A DNA stretch of 64,000 bases from Paraburkholderia metrosideri (GTDB lineage Bacteria; Pseudomonadota; Gammaproteobacteria; Burkholderiales; Burkholderiaceae), in assembly GCF_904848625.1 (NCBI RefSeq), contig NZ_CAJHCP010000009.1:310001-374000 (forward strand), read 5' to 3'. The position numbers and the translations under genes are program-made. Of this stretch, positions 1-9,105 are shown piece after piece. The notes beneath the pieces are model-generated. The model was not told the origin of the DNA. It did no database searches and saw only the letters and a list, made by a program, of their open reading frames with translations. Each line of letters opens with the position of its first letter. The first letter of the stretch is position 1.

Positions 1-2
1 GT

Positions 3-434
3 GTGATCGTCCGTCAGTCGTCAGTACACGGCAAAGGCGTGTTCGCGGTGCGGCCGCTCGAGGCGGGCGAGCGTGTGCTGCAGTACAAGGGTGAAATTGT
101 CTCGTGGCGCAATGCCGTGCGCCGTCACCAGCGCGAAGGCATCGAAGGACACACGTTTCTGTTCGGGCTGTCGGATGGGTCCGTGATCGACGGCAGCCGG
201 GGCGGCAATAGCGCGCGATGGCTTAACCACTCCTGCACGCCGAACTGCGAAACCGTTGAAGACAATGGCCGTATTTTCATCGACACCTTGCGTGCAATCG
301 AGCCGGGGGAAGAGCTGTTTATCGAATATTTTCTGGTGACCGACGGTCCACTGGACGACGGCGTCCGGACGCAGTACGTATGCCGTTGTGCGTCGAGCGT
401 ATGCCGGCAGTCATTGCTGGCCGATGCAGGCTGA
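3..434 (+). CDS. SET domain protein-lysine methyltransferase, possibly 5'-partial
   Basis: A compact SET-domain protein of about 143 residues, expected to transfer methyl groups from S-adenosylmethionine to lysines of a protein substrate. Visible motifs are GKGVFA near the N-terminus, NHSCTPNC around residues 76-83 (the SET pseudoknot core), GEELFIEY around residue 103, and a post-SET cysteine cluster CRCASSVC near the C-terminus. The GTG at position 3 is the first possible start inside the window, but the true start may lie upstream of base 1, so the N-terminus is uncertain. The gene is convergent with the following minus-strand operon. Bacterial single-domain SET proteins are common in Burkholderiales; the substrate is unknown. 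Confidence 0.85.
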   Translation: MIVRQSSVHGKGVFAVRPLEAGERVLQYKGEIVSWRNAVRRHQREGIEGHTFLFGLSDGSVIDGSRGGNSARWLNHSCTPNCETVEDNGRIFIDTLRAIEPGEELFIEYFLVTDGPLDDGVRTQYVCRCASSVCRQSLLADAG

Positions 435-495
435 CCCTCAGCGTCCAGCAGCGCGGCTGCAGATGCCGCGACACGCGAGCATCGCGGCCCTCTGC

Positions 496-1266
496 TCAGA
501 TCGATTTCACTTCTCCGCCGTCCATCCGCAACGTCGATCCCGTCATCCACCGCGCCACCGGCGACACGATGAACGCCATCAGTTCGGCGATCTCCTCCGG
601 CGTGCCATAACGCGCAATACCCGCTTCGCCGGGAAACTTCGCCGTCGCTTCTTCGACCGACATGTTGTGTAGCGGCGCCCAATGTTCCAGATACGAGCGG
701 CGCCGGCCGGTCATGACCGGCCCCGGCAGCACACTGTTGACCTGCACGCCGTCGACGATGCCGCGATCCGAAAACGCTTTGGCGAGTGCCACGATGGCCG
801 CGTTGATCGTGCCCACAGCCGCATACGGTGCCTTGGGAAACAGCGCCGAGTTCCCGGACATCAGCACGACCGATCCAGCGCCTTGCTTCAACGACGGCCA
901 CGCCGCGATCGTCAGCCGGCGCGCACCGTGCAGCTTGAGTGCGAAGCCGCGGTCCCACTGCTCATCGGTCATCTCGAGTACATCGATCTGAGGTACCGCG
1001 CCCGCGATGTTGAGCAATGCGTCGATCCGCCCGAACGTCGAGAGTGTTTGATCGACGACCTGCTGTGCGACATCGGCTTCGGACAGGTCTGCGTCGATCA
1101 CGAGCGGCGTCGCCCCTGCCTGCTTCACCTCGGCGGCGGTTTCTTCCAGGTTCGCGCGATTGCGGGCGACCAGCACGATCGAGTCAAAATCCCGAGCCAG
1201 CCTGATGGCAGTCGAGCGGCCGATACCCTGACTCGCGCCCGTTACGATTGCGACTTTGCCAGACAT
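496..1266 (-). CDS. SDR family oxidoreductase lacking the catalytic lysine
   Basis: Short-chain dehydrogenase/reductase of 256 residues, last gene of a minus-strand operon behind two alpha/beta hydrolases. The Rossmann cofactor motif TGASQGIG is at residues 9-16 and the NIAG structural motif near 86. The start is chosen because AAGGAG lies just before the ATG at 1266; an upstream in-frame ATG at 1290 has no such site. The catalytic tyrosine falls in APYAAVG, where the lysine expected four residues later is glycine (Y148, G152). A serine at 137 or 140 could fill the Ser position. The missing lysine suggests altered or lost oxidoreductase chemistry, although the protein is otherwise full length. 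Substrate unknown. Confidence 0.85.
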   Translation of the reverse strand: MSGKVAIVTGASQGIGRSTAIRLARDFDSIVLVARNRANLEETAAEVKQAGATPLVIDADLSEADVAQQVVDQTLSTFGRIDALLNIAGAVPQIDVLEMTDEQWDRGFALKLHGARRLTIAAWPSLKQGAGSVVLMSGNSALFPKAPYAAVGTINAAIVALAKAFSDRGIVDGVQVNSVLPGPVMTGRRRSYLEHWAPLHNMSVEEATAKFPGEAGIARYGTPEEIAELMAFIVSPVARWMTGSTLRMDGGEVKSI

Positions 1267-1324
1267 GATGCTTCTCCTTGTTGCATACATGAAGAATCAG
1301 GCATGACCTGATTGATCGTTTGTC

Positions 1325-2179
1325 TTAGGGTTTGAGGAAGTCGGCAATTGCCGTGGAGATCTCTGCGGCGTGCGTTTCCAGGGCGAAGTGGCCGGTGTCG
1401 AAGAACCGCACCACGGCATCGGGGATGTCGCGCCGGAATGCGTCGGCGCCAGCGTGCAGAAAGAACGGATCGTTTTTTCCCCACACGGCGAGGAAGCGCG
1501 GCTGATGGGTACGAAAGTACTGCTGAAACGCGGGATACAGCGCTATGTTGCTCTGGTAGTCGCGAAACAGGTCGAGCTGTATCTCGTCCGCACCGGGGCG
1601 GTTCAAATAGAAGTTGTCGAGCGAGTAGCCGTCTGGTGACACGAAGGCCGTGTCCGGCACGCCGTGGGTGTACTGCCAGGCGGTCGTCTCAAGCGTCAGC
1701 AAGCCACGAAGCGCTTGCCGGTTCGCAGCCGAAGCGTCTTGCCAATAGGCGCGAATTGGATTCCAGCCGTCGCTCAAACCCTCCTCGTACGCGTTGCCGT
1801 TCTGCGAAATGATGGCGGCGATCCGCTCGGGATGCCGGATGGCAAGCCGGAAACCGGTGGGTGCGCCATAGTCGAATACATACAGCGCGAAGCGGTCGAA
1901 GCCGATCACTTCAGTGAAACGCTCGATGACATTCGCGATGTTGCCGAACGTGTACGCAAAATTGTCACGACTGGGCATATCCGATTGCCCGAAGCCCGGT
2001 AAATCCGGCGCGACAATATGGAAGCGGTCCGCAAGTTTCGGCATCAGGTCGCGAAACATATGACTCGCGCTTGGAAAGCCGTGCAGGAGCAGCAGCTTGG
2101 GGGCACTGGGGCGACCGGCTTCACGGTAGAACACCTTGAAGCCGTCGATGTTGGCGTGGCGATATGTAATAGCAGTCAT
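1325..2179 (-). CDS. alpha/beta hydrolase, epoxide hydrolase / haloalkane dehalogenase type
   Basis: Protein of 284 residues with an alpha/beta hydrolase fold. HGFP at residues 33-36 forms the oxyanion-hole motif typical of epoxide hydrolases, the nucleophile elbow is FDYGAP with Asp103 rather than serine, and the catalytic histidine is in DTGHFALETH near the C-terminus. An aspartate nucleophile points to the epoxide hydrolase/dehalogenase branch rather than esterases. The start at 2179 is chosen because it begins at the family-typical N-terminus; the frame stays open to 2272 through a segment containing two tandem 13-bp repeats, which is unlikely to be coding. Middle gene of the operon 3008 to 496. 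The physiological substrate cannot be told from sequence. Confidence 0.85.
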   Translation of the reverse strand: MTAITYRHANIDGFKVFYREAGRPSAPKLLLLHGFPSASHMFRDLMPKLADRFHIVAPDLPGFGQSDMPSRDNFAYTFGNIANVIERFTEVIGFDRFALYVFDYGAPTGFRLAIRHPERIAAIISQNGNAYEEGLSDGWNPIRAYWQDASAANRQALRGLLTLETTAWQYTHGVPDTAFVSPDGYSLDNFYLNRPGADEIQLDLFRDYQSNIALYPAFQQYFRTHQPRFLAVWGKNDPFFLHAGADAFRRDIPDAVVRFFDTGHFALETHAAEISTAIADFLKP

Positions 2180-2197
2180 GGATTTCACTCTCGTTAA

Positions 2198-2223
2198 GCA
2201 GGCTGGTTGAGCAGGCTGGTTGA
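2198..2223. repeat. two tandem 13-bp repeats
   Basis: GCAGGCTGGTTGA occurs twice back to back just upstream of the hydrolase start at 2179, followed by a degenerate third copy. It lies in the gap between the first and second genes of the minus-strand operon. No function is evident. Confidence 0.6.
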
Positions 2224-2312
2224 ACATGTTGGTCGAGCAGGCGATAACAAAAGCCCGAGCGATATTTGGCATCGCAGGTCGCCTGCAACCGTTGGATAAC
2301 TCGCGATTGTCG

Positions 2313-3008
2313 TTAGCGAGCGGATACTGACCGGAGCGCTTCGACGATGACCTCGGTCACCGCGTCGGGCGCAGTCACGATTGGCGTGTGATCGACTTCG
2401 AGCGATCGCACGTGAGCTTTCATCCGGCTTGCCGTGAAGCGCTGGGTATCGGGATCAATCATCCGGTCCTGCGCAGCGACCAGGAACCAGCTTGGACGGT
2501 CTTGCCAGAGCGGCCGCCCAACCGCCTCGCCGATGCATGACACCGAAATCGGACGCTGTACGGCAGAGAGAACAGCCAGTTCATCTGGGGTTGCGTGTTG
2601 CGCAAATGCCCGTGCAAAAGCGTCTTGCGGCAGCCATATCCAGCCGTGCCGATCGGGTGCTAGCTGCGGCGCCTGAGGATGCGTCGTGCCGCGATAGAAC
2701 ACGTCGCCGACCGTCTCTCCTTCAGCGGGCGCGAGCGCCGCGACATACACCAACGCCTCGACATTGGGTGACCGGGTCGAGCCGATTACCGCACCCGCAT
2801 AGGCATGGCCCACCAGCACGACCGGACCTTCGATCCGTTCGAGCACCCGGTCGAGCGCGGCCACGTCGTCATTCAACGACGTGAGCGGCAGCGGCGCCGC
2901 AATCGCCCGCACGTTGAGTTGGCTCAGACGATCGATCACCTTGCTCCAACTCGATCCGTCCGCCCACGCGCCGTGCACCAGCACTACATTCACATTGCCA
3001 AACGACAT
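2313..3008 (-). CDS. alpha/beta hydrolase-fold protein with Ala at the nucleophile elbow
   Basis: First gene of the minus-strand operon, 231 residues, preceded by a good AAGGAG ribosome-binding site. It is a small alpha/beta hydrolase of the EstC-like/salicylate-esterase-like type: VLVHGAWADGSSW near residues 9-21 and a C-terminal VDHTPIVTAPD supplying the histidine. The nucleophile elbow reads GHAYAG (residues 67-72) where relatives such as the protein at 33905 have GHSYGG, so the serine nucleophile is alanine (codon 2802-2804). The family is used for hydrolysis of small esters or for ring and side-chain chemistry of aromatic compounds. Without the serine it may be non-hydrolytic, for example a binding or lyase-like member. 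Divergent from the CGNR regulator. Confidence 0.85.
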   Translation of the reverse strand: MSFGNVNVVLVHGAWADGSSWSKVIDRLSQLNVRAIAAPLPLTSLNDDVAALDRVLERIEGPVVLVGHAYAGAVIGSTRSPNVEALVYVAALAPAEGETVGDVFYRGTTHPQAPQLAPDRHGWIWLPQDAFARAFAQHATPDELAVLSAVQRPISVSCIGEAVGRPLWQDRPSWFLVAAQDRMIDPDTQRFTASRMKAHVRSLEVDHTPIVTAPDAVTEVIVEALRSVSAR

Positions 3009-3068
3009 ATCCCGCTCCTTCGAAAGTTGTGGATACAGCCCGTGACAAAGGTCGACCTTCTCGTCAAG

Positions 3069-3097
3069 TAACCTCTTTAATTGGTTTTTAGAGGTTA
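3069..3097. promoter_or_regulatory. inverted repeat, candidate operator between the hydrolase operon and the CGNR regulator
   Basis: TAACCTCT (3069-3076) and AGAGGTTA (3090-3097) form a perfect 8-bp inverted repeat with a 13-bp AT-rich spacer, inside the 168-bp divergent promoter region. The dyad and location suit an operator for the adjacent CGNR zinc-finger protein, but binding is inferred. Confidence 0.5.
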
Positions 3098-3176
3098 GCT
3101 ACGCTTGATGTAACTTGTCAAGGACAATTTAAGCGGTTACGATTCCCCCGTCGTCATTGAAGATTCGTCACAAAAA

Positions 3177-3809
3177 ATGGACTACCGTCAAATTCCTGCG
3201 ATCTTTGTTGCGGATGCGCCGGGCCTCGATTTCCTGAACTCGATTGCCACGCCGGTGGCCGAGGAAATCGACTGGCTCGAAAATGGAGAGGGTCTGCTGG
3301 CCTGGCTGCAGCAGGCCGGCATGGTGGCCGCCGTTGCGCTAACGGCGGTGCGCGCGCAGTCGTCTCCTGCTGAGCTGGACGCGGTTGCTGCGCAGGCTCG
3401 CGCGCTACGGGACTGGTTCAGGGAATTCGTGCAGAAGCGGAAAGGCCGGCCGCTAGCCGCAAAGGATTTGAATGAACTCGCGCCGCTGAATCAGTTGCTC
3501 GAGCGCGACGACCAATATGCGGAAATTGTCGCCAGCGTGACGGACGGCGAGGCGATTTTTGAATTGCGGACGAAGCGGCGGTGGAAGTCGGCGGAATCAT
3601 TGCTGATTCCTATTGCCGAGGCGCTGGCGAGACTCGTATGTGACGAGGATTTCACGCAGGTAAAGGCATGCGAGGGGCCGCGCTGCACGTTGATGTTTGC
3701 CGATCACACGCGGGGACACGCGCGCCGATGGTGCAGCATGGCGATTTGTGGAAATCGCGCGAAGGTAGCGGCTCATCGCAAGCGGGCGAGGGAACAGCAC
3801 AGTAGCTGA
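3177..3809 (+). CDS. CGNR zinc finger / ABATE domain putative transcription regulator
   Basis: Protein of 210 residues with an N-terminal ABATE-like stress-regulator region (DFLNS near residue 18 followed by helical sequence) and a C-terminal CGNR zinc finger: C-EGPRC, then the HTRGHARRWCSM and CGNR motifs at roughly residues 162-200, ending in a basic tail. The family binds DNA and is usually encoded beside, and often divergent from, small operons it regulates. Here it is divergent from the hydrolase/SDR operon across an AT-rich region with an 8-bp inverted repeat. There is no clear Shine-Dalgarno sequence before the ATG. Effector unknown. Confidence 0.88.
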   Translation: MDYRQIPAIFVADAPGLDFLNSIATPVAEEIDWLENGEGLLAWLQQAGMVAAVALTAVRAQSSPAELDAVAAQARALRDWFREFVQKRKGRPLAAKDLNELAPLNQLLERDDQYAEIVASVTDGEAIFELRTKRRWKSAESLLIPIAEALARLVCDEDFTQVKACEGPRCTLMFADHTRGHARRWCSMAICGNRAKVAAHRKRAREQHSS

Positions 3810-3911
3810 TCTGGCGCATCTTCACGATGGCAACAGAGGCGGGCGCGAGCAAGGTCTTGCGACGCGCATCGGGAGGGTGCAGCTCCGGCCTCGCGGACGC
3901 GGAGCCAGGGT

Positions 3912-4883
3912 TCAGCGCATCGGCGCCGTGTCCTGATCTCGCACACCCCCGGCGACCGACCGCAAAATGGTGATGAACTCCCGCATTGGCTGCGACATCA
4001 CCTCGTCCTTGCGCGTGACGATACCGTAGCTCGTCATGGACCGATTAAGGGCAATCGGCAGCCGCCCCAAGATGCCTTTGTTCACATATTTTTCGACAGC
4101 GGCACGCGGCTGCAGCGAGATCATGTCGGTCGCCTGCAACAGTTCAAGTGTTGAAAAGATCGACGGCGTTTCCACCATGCCGATCGGCGCAGGCATGCCC
4201 GCGCTCGCAAACGTCTCGTCGAATAATTGCCGGATAGCCGTCGCTGGCGGATAGAGAATCCACTGCCACGTACCGAGGTCGGCCAACTCGAGTCTCGGTC
4301 GCTCCCGCAATGGATGATGCTGTCCGACAACCACCCAGACCGGTTCCCCAGAAAGAACCTCGAAGTCGAACAGTACTTGATGGCGTGGTTCCGTCAGCCG
4401 GCCAACCATGATGTCCAGCCGTCTCTCTTCGAGCCAGATCGCCAGTTGGTCGCTGCTCTGCTCAAGCAGTTTGATGACCAGTTGCGGCCTCTGCTGGCGG
4501 ATCTCCTTGATGCCCGCAATCACCACCTGAGCAGCCGAAGCCGAGATAGCGCCCACGGTGAGATGACCATAGCCGCCATCTCTCAAAGTACTGAACTCAC
4601 TCAGGAATTTGCCCAGACCGGCAACCGCTTCGCTCGCATAGCGCACGGAGACGAGGCCGAGATCAGTAGGTCGCATCTCCCGTGGAAGCCGTTCGAATAA
4701 CCGGGCACCGAACATCGTTTCGATATCGCTCAGGATCTTTGTCGCAGCCGGCTGGGTGATGTGCATCTGTTCGGCCGCGATGCGCAGGTTGTGAGTGCGT
4801 CCAAGGGCATCGAGCAGTTGAAGGTGCCGCAAGCGCAGCGTTGCCAGGACGCTCGACATATGCAGTGAAATCTGTCTCGACAT
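3912..4883 (-). CDS. LysR family transcriptional regulator
   Basis: Typical LTTR of about 323 residues. The winged helix-turn-helix is at the N-terminus (LRHLQLLDALGRTHNLRIAA, then MHITQPAATKILSDIE, FGARLFERLPR), followed by a periplasmic-binding-like effector domain (HLTVGAISAS, LDIMVGRL, EPVWVVV). The subfamily resembles GbpR/CbdR-type regulators of sugar and sugar-acid genes. The start at 4883 gives a normal N-terminus; ATG 4859 is an alternative, and the frame is open further upstream without family similarity. It is divergent from the ACS transporter and the UxaA-family dehydratase, which it most likely controls in response to a sugar acid. Confidence 0.9.
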   Translation of the reverse strand: MSRQISLHMSSVLATLRLRHLQLLDALGRTHNLRIAAEQMHITQPAATKILSDIETMFGARLFERLPREMRPTDLGLVSVRYASEAVAGLGKFLSEFSTLRDGGYGHLTVGAISASAAQVVIAGIKEIRQQRPQLVIKLLEQSSDQLAIWLEERRLDIMVGRLTEPRHQVLFDFEVLSGEPVWVVVGQHHPLRERPRLELADLGTWQWILYPPATAIRQLFDETFASAGMPAPIGMVETPSIFSTLELLQATDMISLQPRAAVEKYVNKGILGRLPIALNRSMTSYGIVTRKDEVMSQPMREFITILRSVAGGVRDQDTAPMR

Positions 4884-5180
4884 GGGGTAAACGCGCGCGT
4901 ACTCATAACCAGATGGAATCGACTTTACCAAATAATGGATTGGATGTTTATCGGTTGGCTGCTTAAAGTGGGCTACCTGACGCATCAATGGGCGAGTTGG
5001 CTGCAAGCCATCCAGGCCCTGACTAAAGACCATTGGACGGGTCAGCCGCGGCGACTGCATCGAGTGATGACAAACCGGAGCGGGGCCTGCTGGGCACTGC
5101 GTCGGGCTGATCACAGCACGAACCGCAAAAGACTGCGCTAACAGACCGGTGTACCCGGCTTCCCCACGGAGACAGACGAG

Positions 5181-6518
5181 ATGCAGATTCAACAGCGTGC
5201 ACAAGAATCGTTGGACAGTGCCGTACGCAAGGCACGCGTGCGGCTCGCGCCGTTCCTCGCGCTGATGTTCGCGCTATCGATGCTCGACCGTTCGAACGTC
5301 GGATTCGTCAAACAGGCGCTGCAGGCCGACGCGAACATCGGTAACGCGGCGTTCGCGCTCGGCGCCGGGATTTTCTTCATCGGATATGCGGTGTTCGAGA
5401 TTCCGAGCAATCTGATGCTGCATCGGGTCGGTGCAAAAATCTGGCTGAGCCGGATCATGATCACGTGGGGACTGGCGTCGGCGGCCATGATGTTGGTGCA
5501 CGACGAGACTTCGTTCTATGTGCTCCGCTTTATTCTCGGCGTGGCCGAAGCGGGCTTTTCGCCCGGGGTCATCCTCTATTGCACGTACTGGTTCCCTGCG
5601 CGCGAACGCGGCAAGACGCTAGGCATCTACTATTTTGGATTGCCGATGGCGCTCGTGCTCGGCAGTCCGCTGTCGGGCTATTTGATGGAAGTCATGGGTG
5701 GCCGGCTCGGCCTGCACAACTGGCAATGGATGTTCCTGATCGAAGGTCTCGCCGCTTCGATTGTCGGCGTCATTGCGTTCTTCTATCTGGTCAGCAAGCC
5801 GCGTCAGGCAAAGTGGCTGACGGCAGCCGAAAAAGACGCCCTGGAAGGCGCGATTGCAGCGGAAGATCGTCACAAGGTTGCGCACGGGCCGGCTACGGCG
5901 CTCACCGCGTTGGGCGACTGGAACGTGCTTCGCTTCGTTGCGATTTACTTCGCCATTCAGGTCAGCGTGTACGGCGTCATCTTCTATCTGCCGACCCGGA
6001 TTTCGGAACTGACTGGTAACGCGATTGGCGCAAAGGTCGGTTTGCTGACTGCCATACCCTGGTTCTGCGCCCTCATCGCGCTGCGCTTTATCACCGGTTA
6101 CGCGGACTCAAAGGGCAAGCATCGGCAGCTTGCCATCGCGATGCTGGCGATGGCCGCTGCAGGGATCGCACTGTCAACTCTCGGTCATCACATTGGACCG
6201 GTGCTGGTCGCGTTCTGCATCGCGACGGTCGGTTTCGTCGTCGTTCAACCGCTCTTCTGGACCTTGCCGACGGCTTACCTGAGCGGCACTGCCGCGGCGA
6301 GCGGGATTGCAATGATCGGTGCGCTCGGCAATCTGGGTGGCTTCATTGCGCCGACGCTGAAGACCGCAATGGAAACGCTTTTTCATAGCCAACGTGCGGG
6401 CATGTTCGCCCTGGCGTTTGCCGGTGTCGTCGGTGTGCTTCTGCTTTTAACCATCGGCTTGCGTTCACGCGGCGCGGTTGAGGCGACGATAGGCGCGGCC
6501 AAAGCGACGCCTCGCTAA
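5181..6518 (+). CDS. MFS transporter, anion:cation symporter (ACS) family
   Basis: Inner-membrane transporter of 445 residues with about 12 hydrophobic segments. The motif LDRSNVGFVKQAL near residue 34 and the run IGYAVFEIPSNLMLHRVGAK are hallmarks of the ACS family, which imports hexuronates, galactonate, galactarate, tartrate and related organic anions by proton symport. It is divergent from a LysR regulator and 131 bp upstream of an altronate/galactarate-type dehydratase, so a sugar acid is the likely cargo. The ribosome-binding site is weak (GAGACAGACGAG). The exact substrate cannot be assigned from sequence. Confidence 0.9.
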   Translation: MQIQQRAQESLDSAVRKARVRLAPFLALMFALSMLDRSNVGFVKQALQADANIGNAAFALGAGIFFIGYAVFEIPSNLMLHRVGAKIWLSRIMITWGLASAAMMLVHDETSFYVLRFILGVAEAGFSPGVILYCTYWFPARERGKTLGIYYFGLPMALVLGSPLSGYLMEVMGGRLGLHNWQWMFLIEGLAASIVGVIAFFYLVSKPRQAKWLTAAEKDALEGAIAAEDRHKVAHGPATALTALGDWNVLRFVAIYFAIQVSVYGVIFYLPTRISELTGNAIGAKVGLLTAIPWFCALIALRFITGYADSKGKHRQLAIAMLAMAAAGIALSTLGHHIGPVLVAFCIATVGFVVVQPLFWTLPTAYLSGTAAASGIAMIGALGNLGGFIAPTLKTAMETLFHSQRAGMFALAFAGVVGVLLLLTIGLRSRGAVEATIGAAKATPR

Positions 6519-6649
6519 ATACTTGTGAGCACGCTGCTTGCGATTCAACCGGACATACACATGACCTTTCTCGACCATCCCCATCGCCGGCTTGACTGCG
6601 CTCCGACGAGTGCGGCAGTGCGCGCGGCCAACATTGTGGAGGCTACCCC

Positions 6650-8215
6650 GTGACGTTTAAGACTGAAGACACCGTTGCCGAAACGTCGGGCTCCCTTGAC
6701 CCCGTCGTACAACTGCACCCGGATGACGACGTCGTCATCGCGCGGCACCAGCTGGTCGCAGGGATGCGCATTGGCAACGAACTCGCCGTGCGCGGCCTGG
6801 TCCCGGCAGGTCACAAGCTTGCGGTCCGCGTGATCGAAACGGGCAGGGCAGTACGACGTTATGGGCAGATCATCGGCTTTGCGACGCGCACCATCGAAGC
6901 CGGCGAGCATGTCCATACGCATAACCTCTCGATGGGCAACTTCGATCGCGACTATGCTTTCGGCGTAGATGCGAAACCCACGCCGCCGGCCGCGCAGGCG
7001 GCCCAATTCATGGGTATTGTCCGCGCCGACGGACGTGTCGCGACGCGCAACTACATCGGCATCCTGACATCGGTTAACTGCTCGGCGACTGCCGCTCGCG
7101 CCATCGCCGATTACTTTCGTCGTGATACCCACCCGCATGCGCTGGCGGACTACCCGAACGTCGACGGCGTCATTGCGCTGACGCACAGTCAGGGCTGCGC
7201 AATTGATTCCGAAGGCGAAGCGCTGGAAATGATCCGGCGCACTCTCGGTGGTTACGCACGGCATCCCAATTTCGCTGCGGTACTGATTGTCGGCCTGGGC
7301 TGCGAAACCAATCAGATCAGCGGGCTTCTGCAGAGTCAAGGTCTGACGCCCGGTGCGGCGTTGAAGACGATGACCATTCAGGCGACCGGCGGCACGGCCC
7401 GCACGGTGGCGGCTGGCATCGAACAGATCAAGGCCATGCTCACGGAAGCGAATAACGTACGACGCGAGCCGGTCGATGCAAAACATCTGGTGATCGGTTT
7501 GCAATGCGGTGGTTCAGATGGCTACTCAGGCATCACGGCAAATCCGGCACTCGGCGCGGCGGTCGATCGGCTGGTCGCGCACGGTGGTACGGCGATTCTT
7601 TCCGAAACGCCCGAGGTTTATGGTGCCGAGCATCTGTTGACGCGCCGGGCCGTGTCTCGTGAGATTGGCGCAAAGCTCATCGAGCGGATTCACTGGTGGG
7701 AGGCCTATTGCGCGCGCATGAATGCCGATCTGAACAACAATCCATCGGCAGGAAACAAGGCTGGCGGGCTGACAACAATTCTTGAGAAGTCGCTCGGTGC
7801 CATCGCGAAAGGTGGCACAACGAATCTCGTTGACGTGTACCGATATGCCGAGTTGGTTCGCGAACACGGGCTCGTTTTCATGGATACACCCGGCTACGAT
7901 CCGGTTTCGGCGACAGGTCAGGTGGCGGGTGGGGCAAACTTGATCTGCTTTACGACGGGTCGCGGCTCCGCTTATGGTTGCGCGCCATCGCCGTCGTTAA
8001 AACTGGGAACGAATACCGCTTTGTGGCAACGCCAGGAAGAGGACATTGATCTGAATTGCGGGTCGATTCTCGACGGCGCACGAACAGTCGACGATCTTGG
8101 TGAAGAGATCTTTCAGCTTATCCTTGCGACCGCATCAGGCCAGGCGTCGAAAAGTGAGATCCATGGATACGGCCAGAATGAATTCGTACCGTGGCAGATT
8201 GGAGCCGTTACGTAG
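6650..8215 (+). CDS. UxaA/GarD family sugar-acid dehydratase
   Basis: Protein of 521 residues with an N-terminal SAF domain (about residues 20-90, LHPDDDVVIARHQLVAG onward) fused to a large altronate/galactarate dehydratase domain that starts near GIVRADGRVATRNYIGI. Conserved stretches include VNCSATAA, HSQGCAID, GLGCETNQ, LQCGGSDGYSG and DTPGYDPVSATGQVAGGAN. The family removes water from altronate, galactarate or related aldonates and aldarates, using divalent iron or manganese. The GTG start at 6650 is supported by GTGGAGG just upstream. With the ACS transporter it makes a minimal uptake-and-dehydration module. Altronate versus galactarate or another acid is unresolved. Confidence 0.88.
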   Translation: MTFKTEDTVAETSGSLDPVVQLHPDDDVVIARHQLVAGMRIGNELAVRGLVPAGHKLAVRVIETGRAVRRYGQIIGFATRTIEAGEHVHTHNLSMGNFDRDYAFGVDAKPTPPAAQAAQFMGIVRADGRVATRNYIGILTSVNCSATAARAIADYFRRDTHPHALADYPNVDGVIALTHSQGCAIDSEGEALEMIRRTLGGYARHPNFAAVLIVGLGCETNQISGLLQSQGLTPGAALKTMTIQATGGTARTVAAGIEQIKAMLTEANNVRREPVDAKHLVIGLQCGGSDGYSGITANPALGAAVDRLVAHGGTAILSETPEVYGAEHLLTRRAVSREIGAKLIERIHWWEAYCARMNADLNNNPSAGNKAGGLTTILEKSLGAIAKGGTTNLVDVYRYAELVREHGLVFMDTPGYDPVSATGQVAGGANLICFTTGRGSAYGCAPSPSLKLGTNTALWQRQEEDIDLNCGSILDGARTVDDLGEEIFQLILATASGQASKSEIHGYGQNEFVPWQIGAVT

Positions 8216-8388
8216 GGTGTGGGGTGTGCTTCACGGGCTTGAGCGTCAAGTCTGACCCGGACATACGCGTGGAGATCGTCGTGGCTGACGCGATGATCTC
8301 TGCGCGGCGTCGCGGGCAGCGTCATGGAACCATACTGGAGCGGCATCCCTTTGCCGTTTCGATTGGCGAAGACGGCTGCGGTGCAAAT

Positions 8389-8877
8389 TGACGATCGGAA
8401 TGTCGTTTCCGCAGGCAGAAGCTGGTGCACCTTCATTTCGCGCACTGCGCGGTGAGACGCAGGGTAGTCGTCCTGCGGACTGTCATCCGGCACGAGTCCT
8501 TGATTCCCGATCGCTATCTTGAAGAAGGTCTTGGCCGCAACGACGTCGCACGTGACGCTGAGCCGGAAGTCGACCGTCTTTCCTGCATGGTCAACTGCAC
8601 TGTAAAAAACATAGACACATTTGCCACAGACCTCCACATACGTCTCGTCGGCTCTCCATGAACGATCAGTGGATTTCGCAAATCGGTCCCGGCGCTTGAA
8701 GAACGCAGGCGTGAAGCGTTTGACCCAGCCGATGATCGTAGTGTGCGCCAGCGACAATTGGCGTCCGGCCATTATTTCAACGAGGTCTCGAAGGCAGAGC
8801 GTGTTACGCATATACAGGACGACAACTTCGCGTCCACGTGACGATCGTTGAACAGCCTGTCGATGTCTACCAGTTGA
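8389..8877 (-). pseudogene. IS6-family transposase remnant
   Basis: The minus strand reads VVVLYMRNTLCLRDLVEIM, then LSLAHTTIIGWVKRF, SWRADETYVEVCGK, SAVDHAGKTVDFRLS and AVREMKVHQLLPAETTF. This is the helix-turn-helix and first part of the DDE domain of IS6/IS26-type transposases. After TTFRSS the frame runs into unrelated sequence; the usual KYLNNLIEQDH block with the catalytic glutamate is absent. A short QFA-type tail resembling the transposase C-terminus follows in another frame, consistent with an internal deletion. The element is therefore dead. It separates the sugar-acid genes from tssF and may mark the edge of the T6SS island. Confidence 0.75.
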
Positions 8878-9105
8878 CTCATAGCGCTGCTCGCGCTCGT
8901 CCAAACCCGAGCTTAGCCGGCCAGCGACTCCGATTTGCACCAGAGCTTGGGTCTCAAACGCTCAGTTTTGACAAAGCTTGTTACTTTGTCCGCGCCACCC
9001 GTGCTAATTTGACCCTTCCCTATTTAAGGGTGAAGCAATGCGGGTCACCTGGAATCCAGACGGTGTATTCGCAAAGCCAGATTGCATTGCACTGGAACGC
9101 CGGAC
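8878..9105. other. non-coding region upstream of tssF
   Basis: No gene recognised. It contains a short dyad GACAAAG (8970-8976) / CTTTGTC (8984-8990) preceded by a TTGACA-like hexamer, but no convincing -10 element could be paired with it. The tube, sheath and tssE genes that normally sit upstream of tssF are absent. Confidence 0.4.

Noticed and set aside
125..958. Long minus-strand frame across the SET gene and the SDR gene
   Set aside because: Arg/Gly-rich shadow of two recognisable genes; no family features or ribosome site.
6545..7504. 319-codon minus-strand frame inside the dehydratase gene
   Set aside because: Opposes a clear UxaA-family protein and has the composition of a GC-rich antisense shadow.
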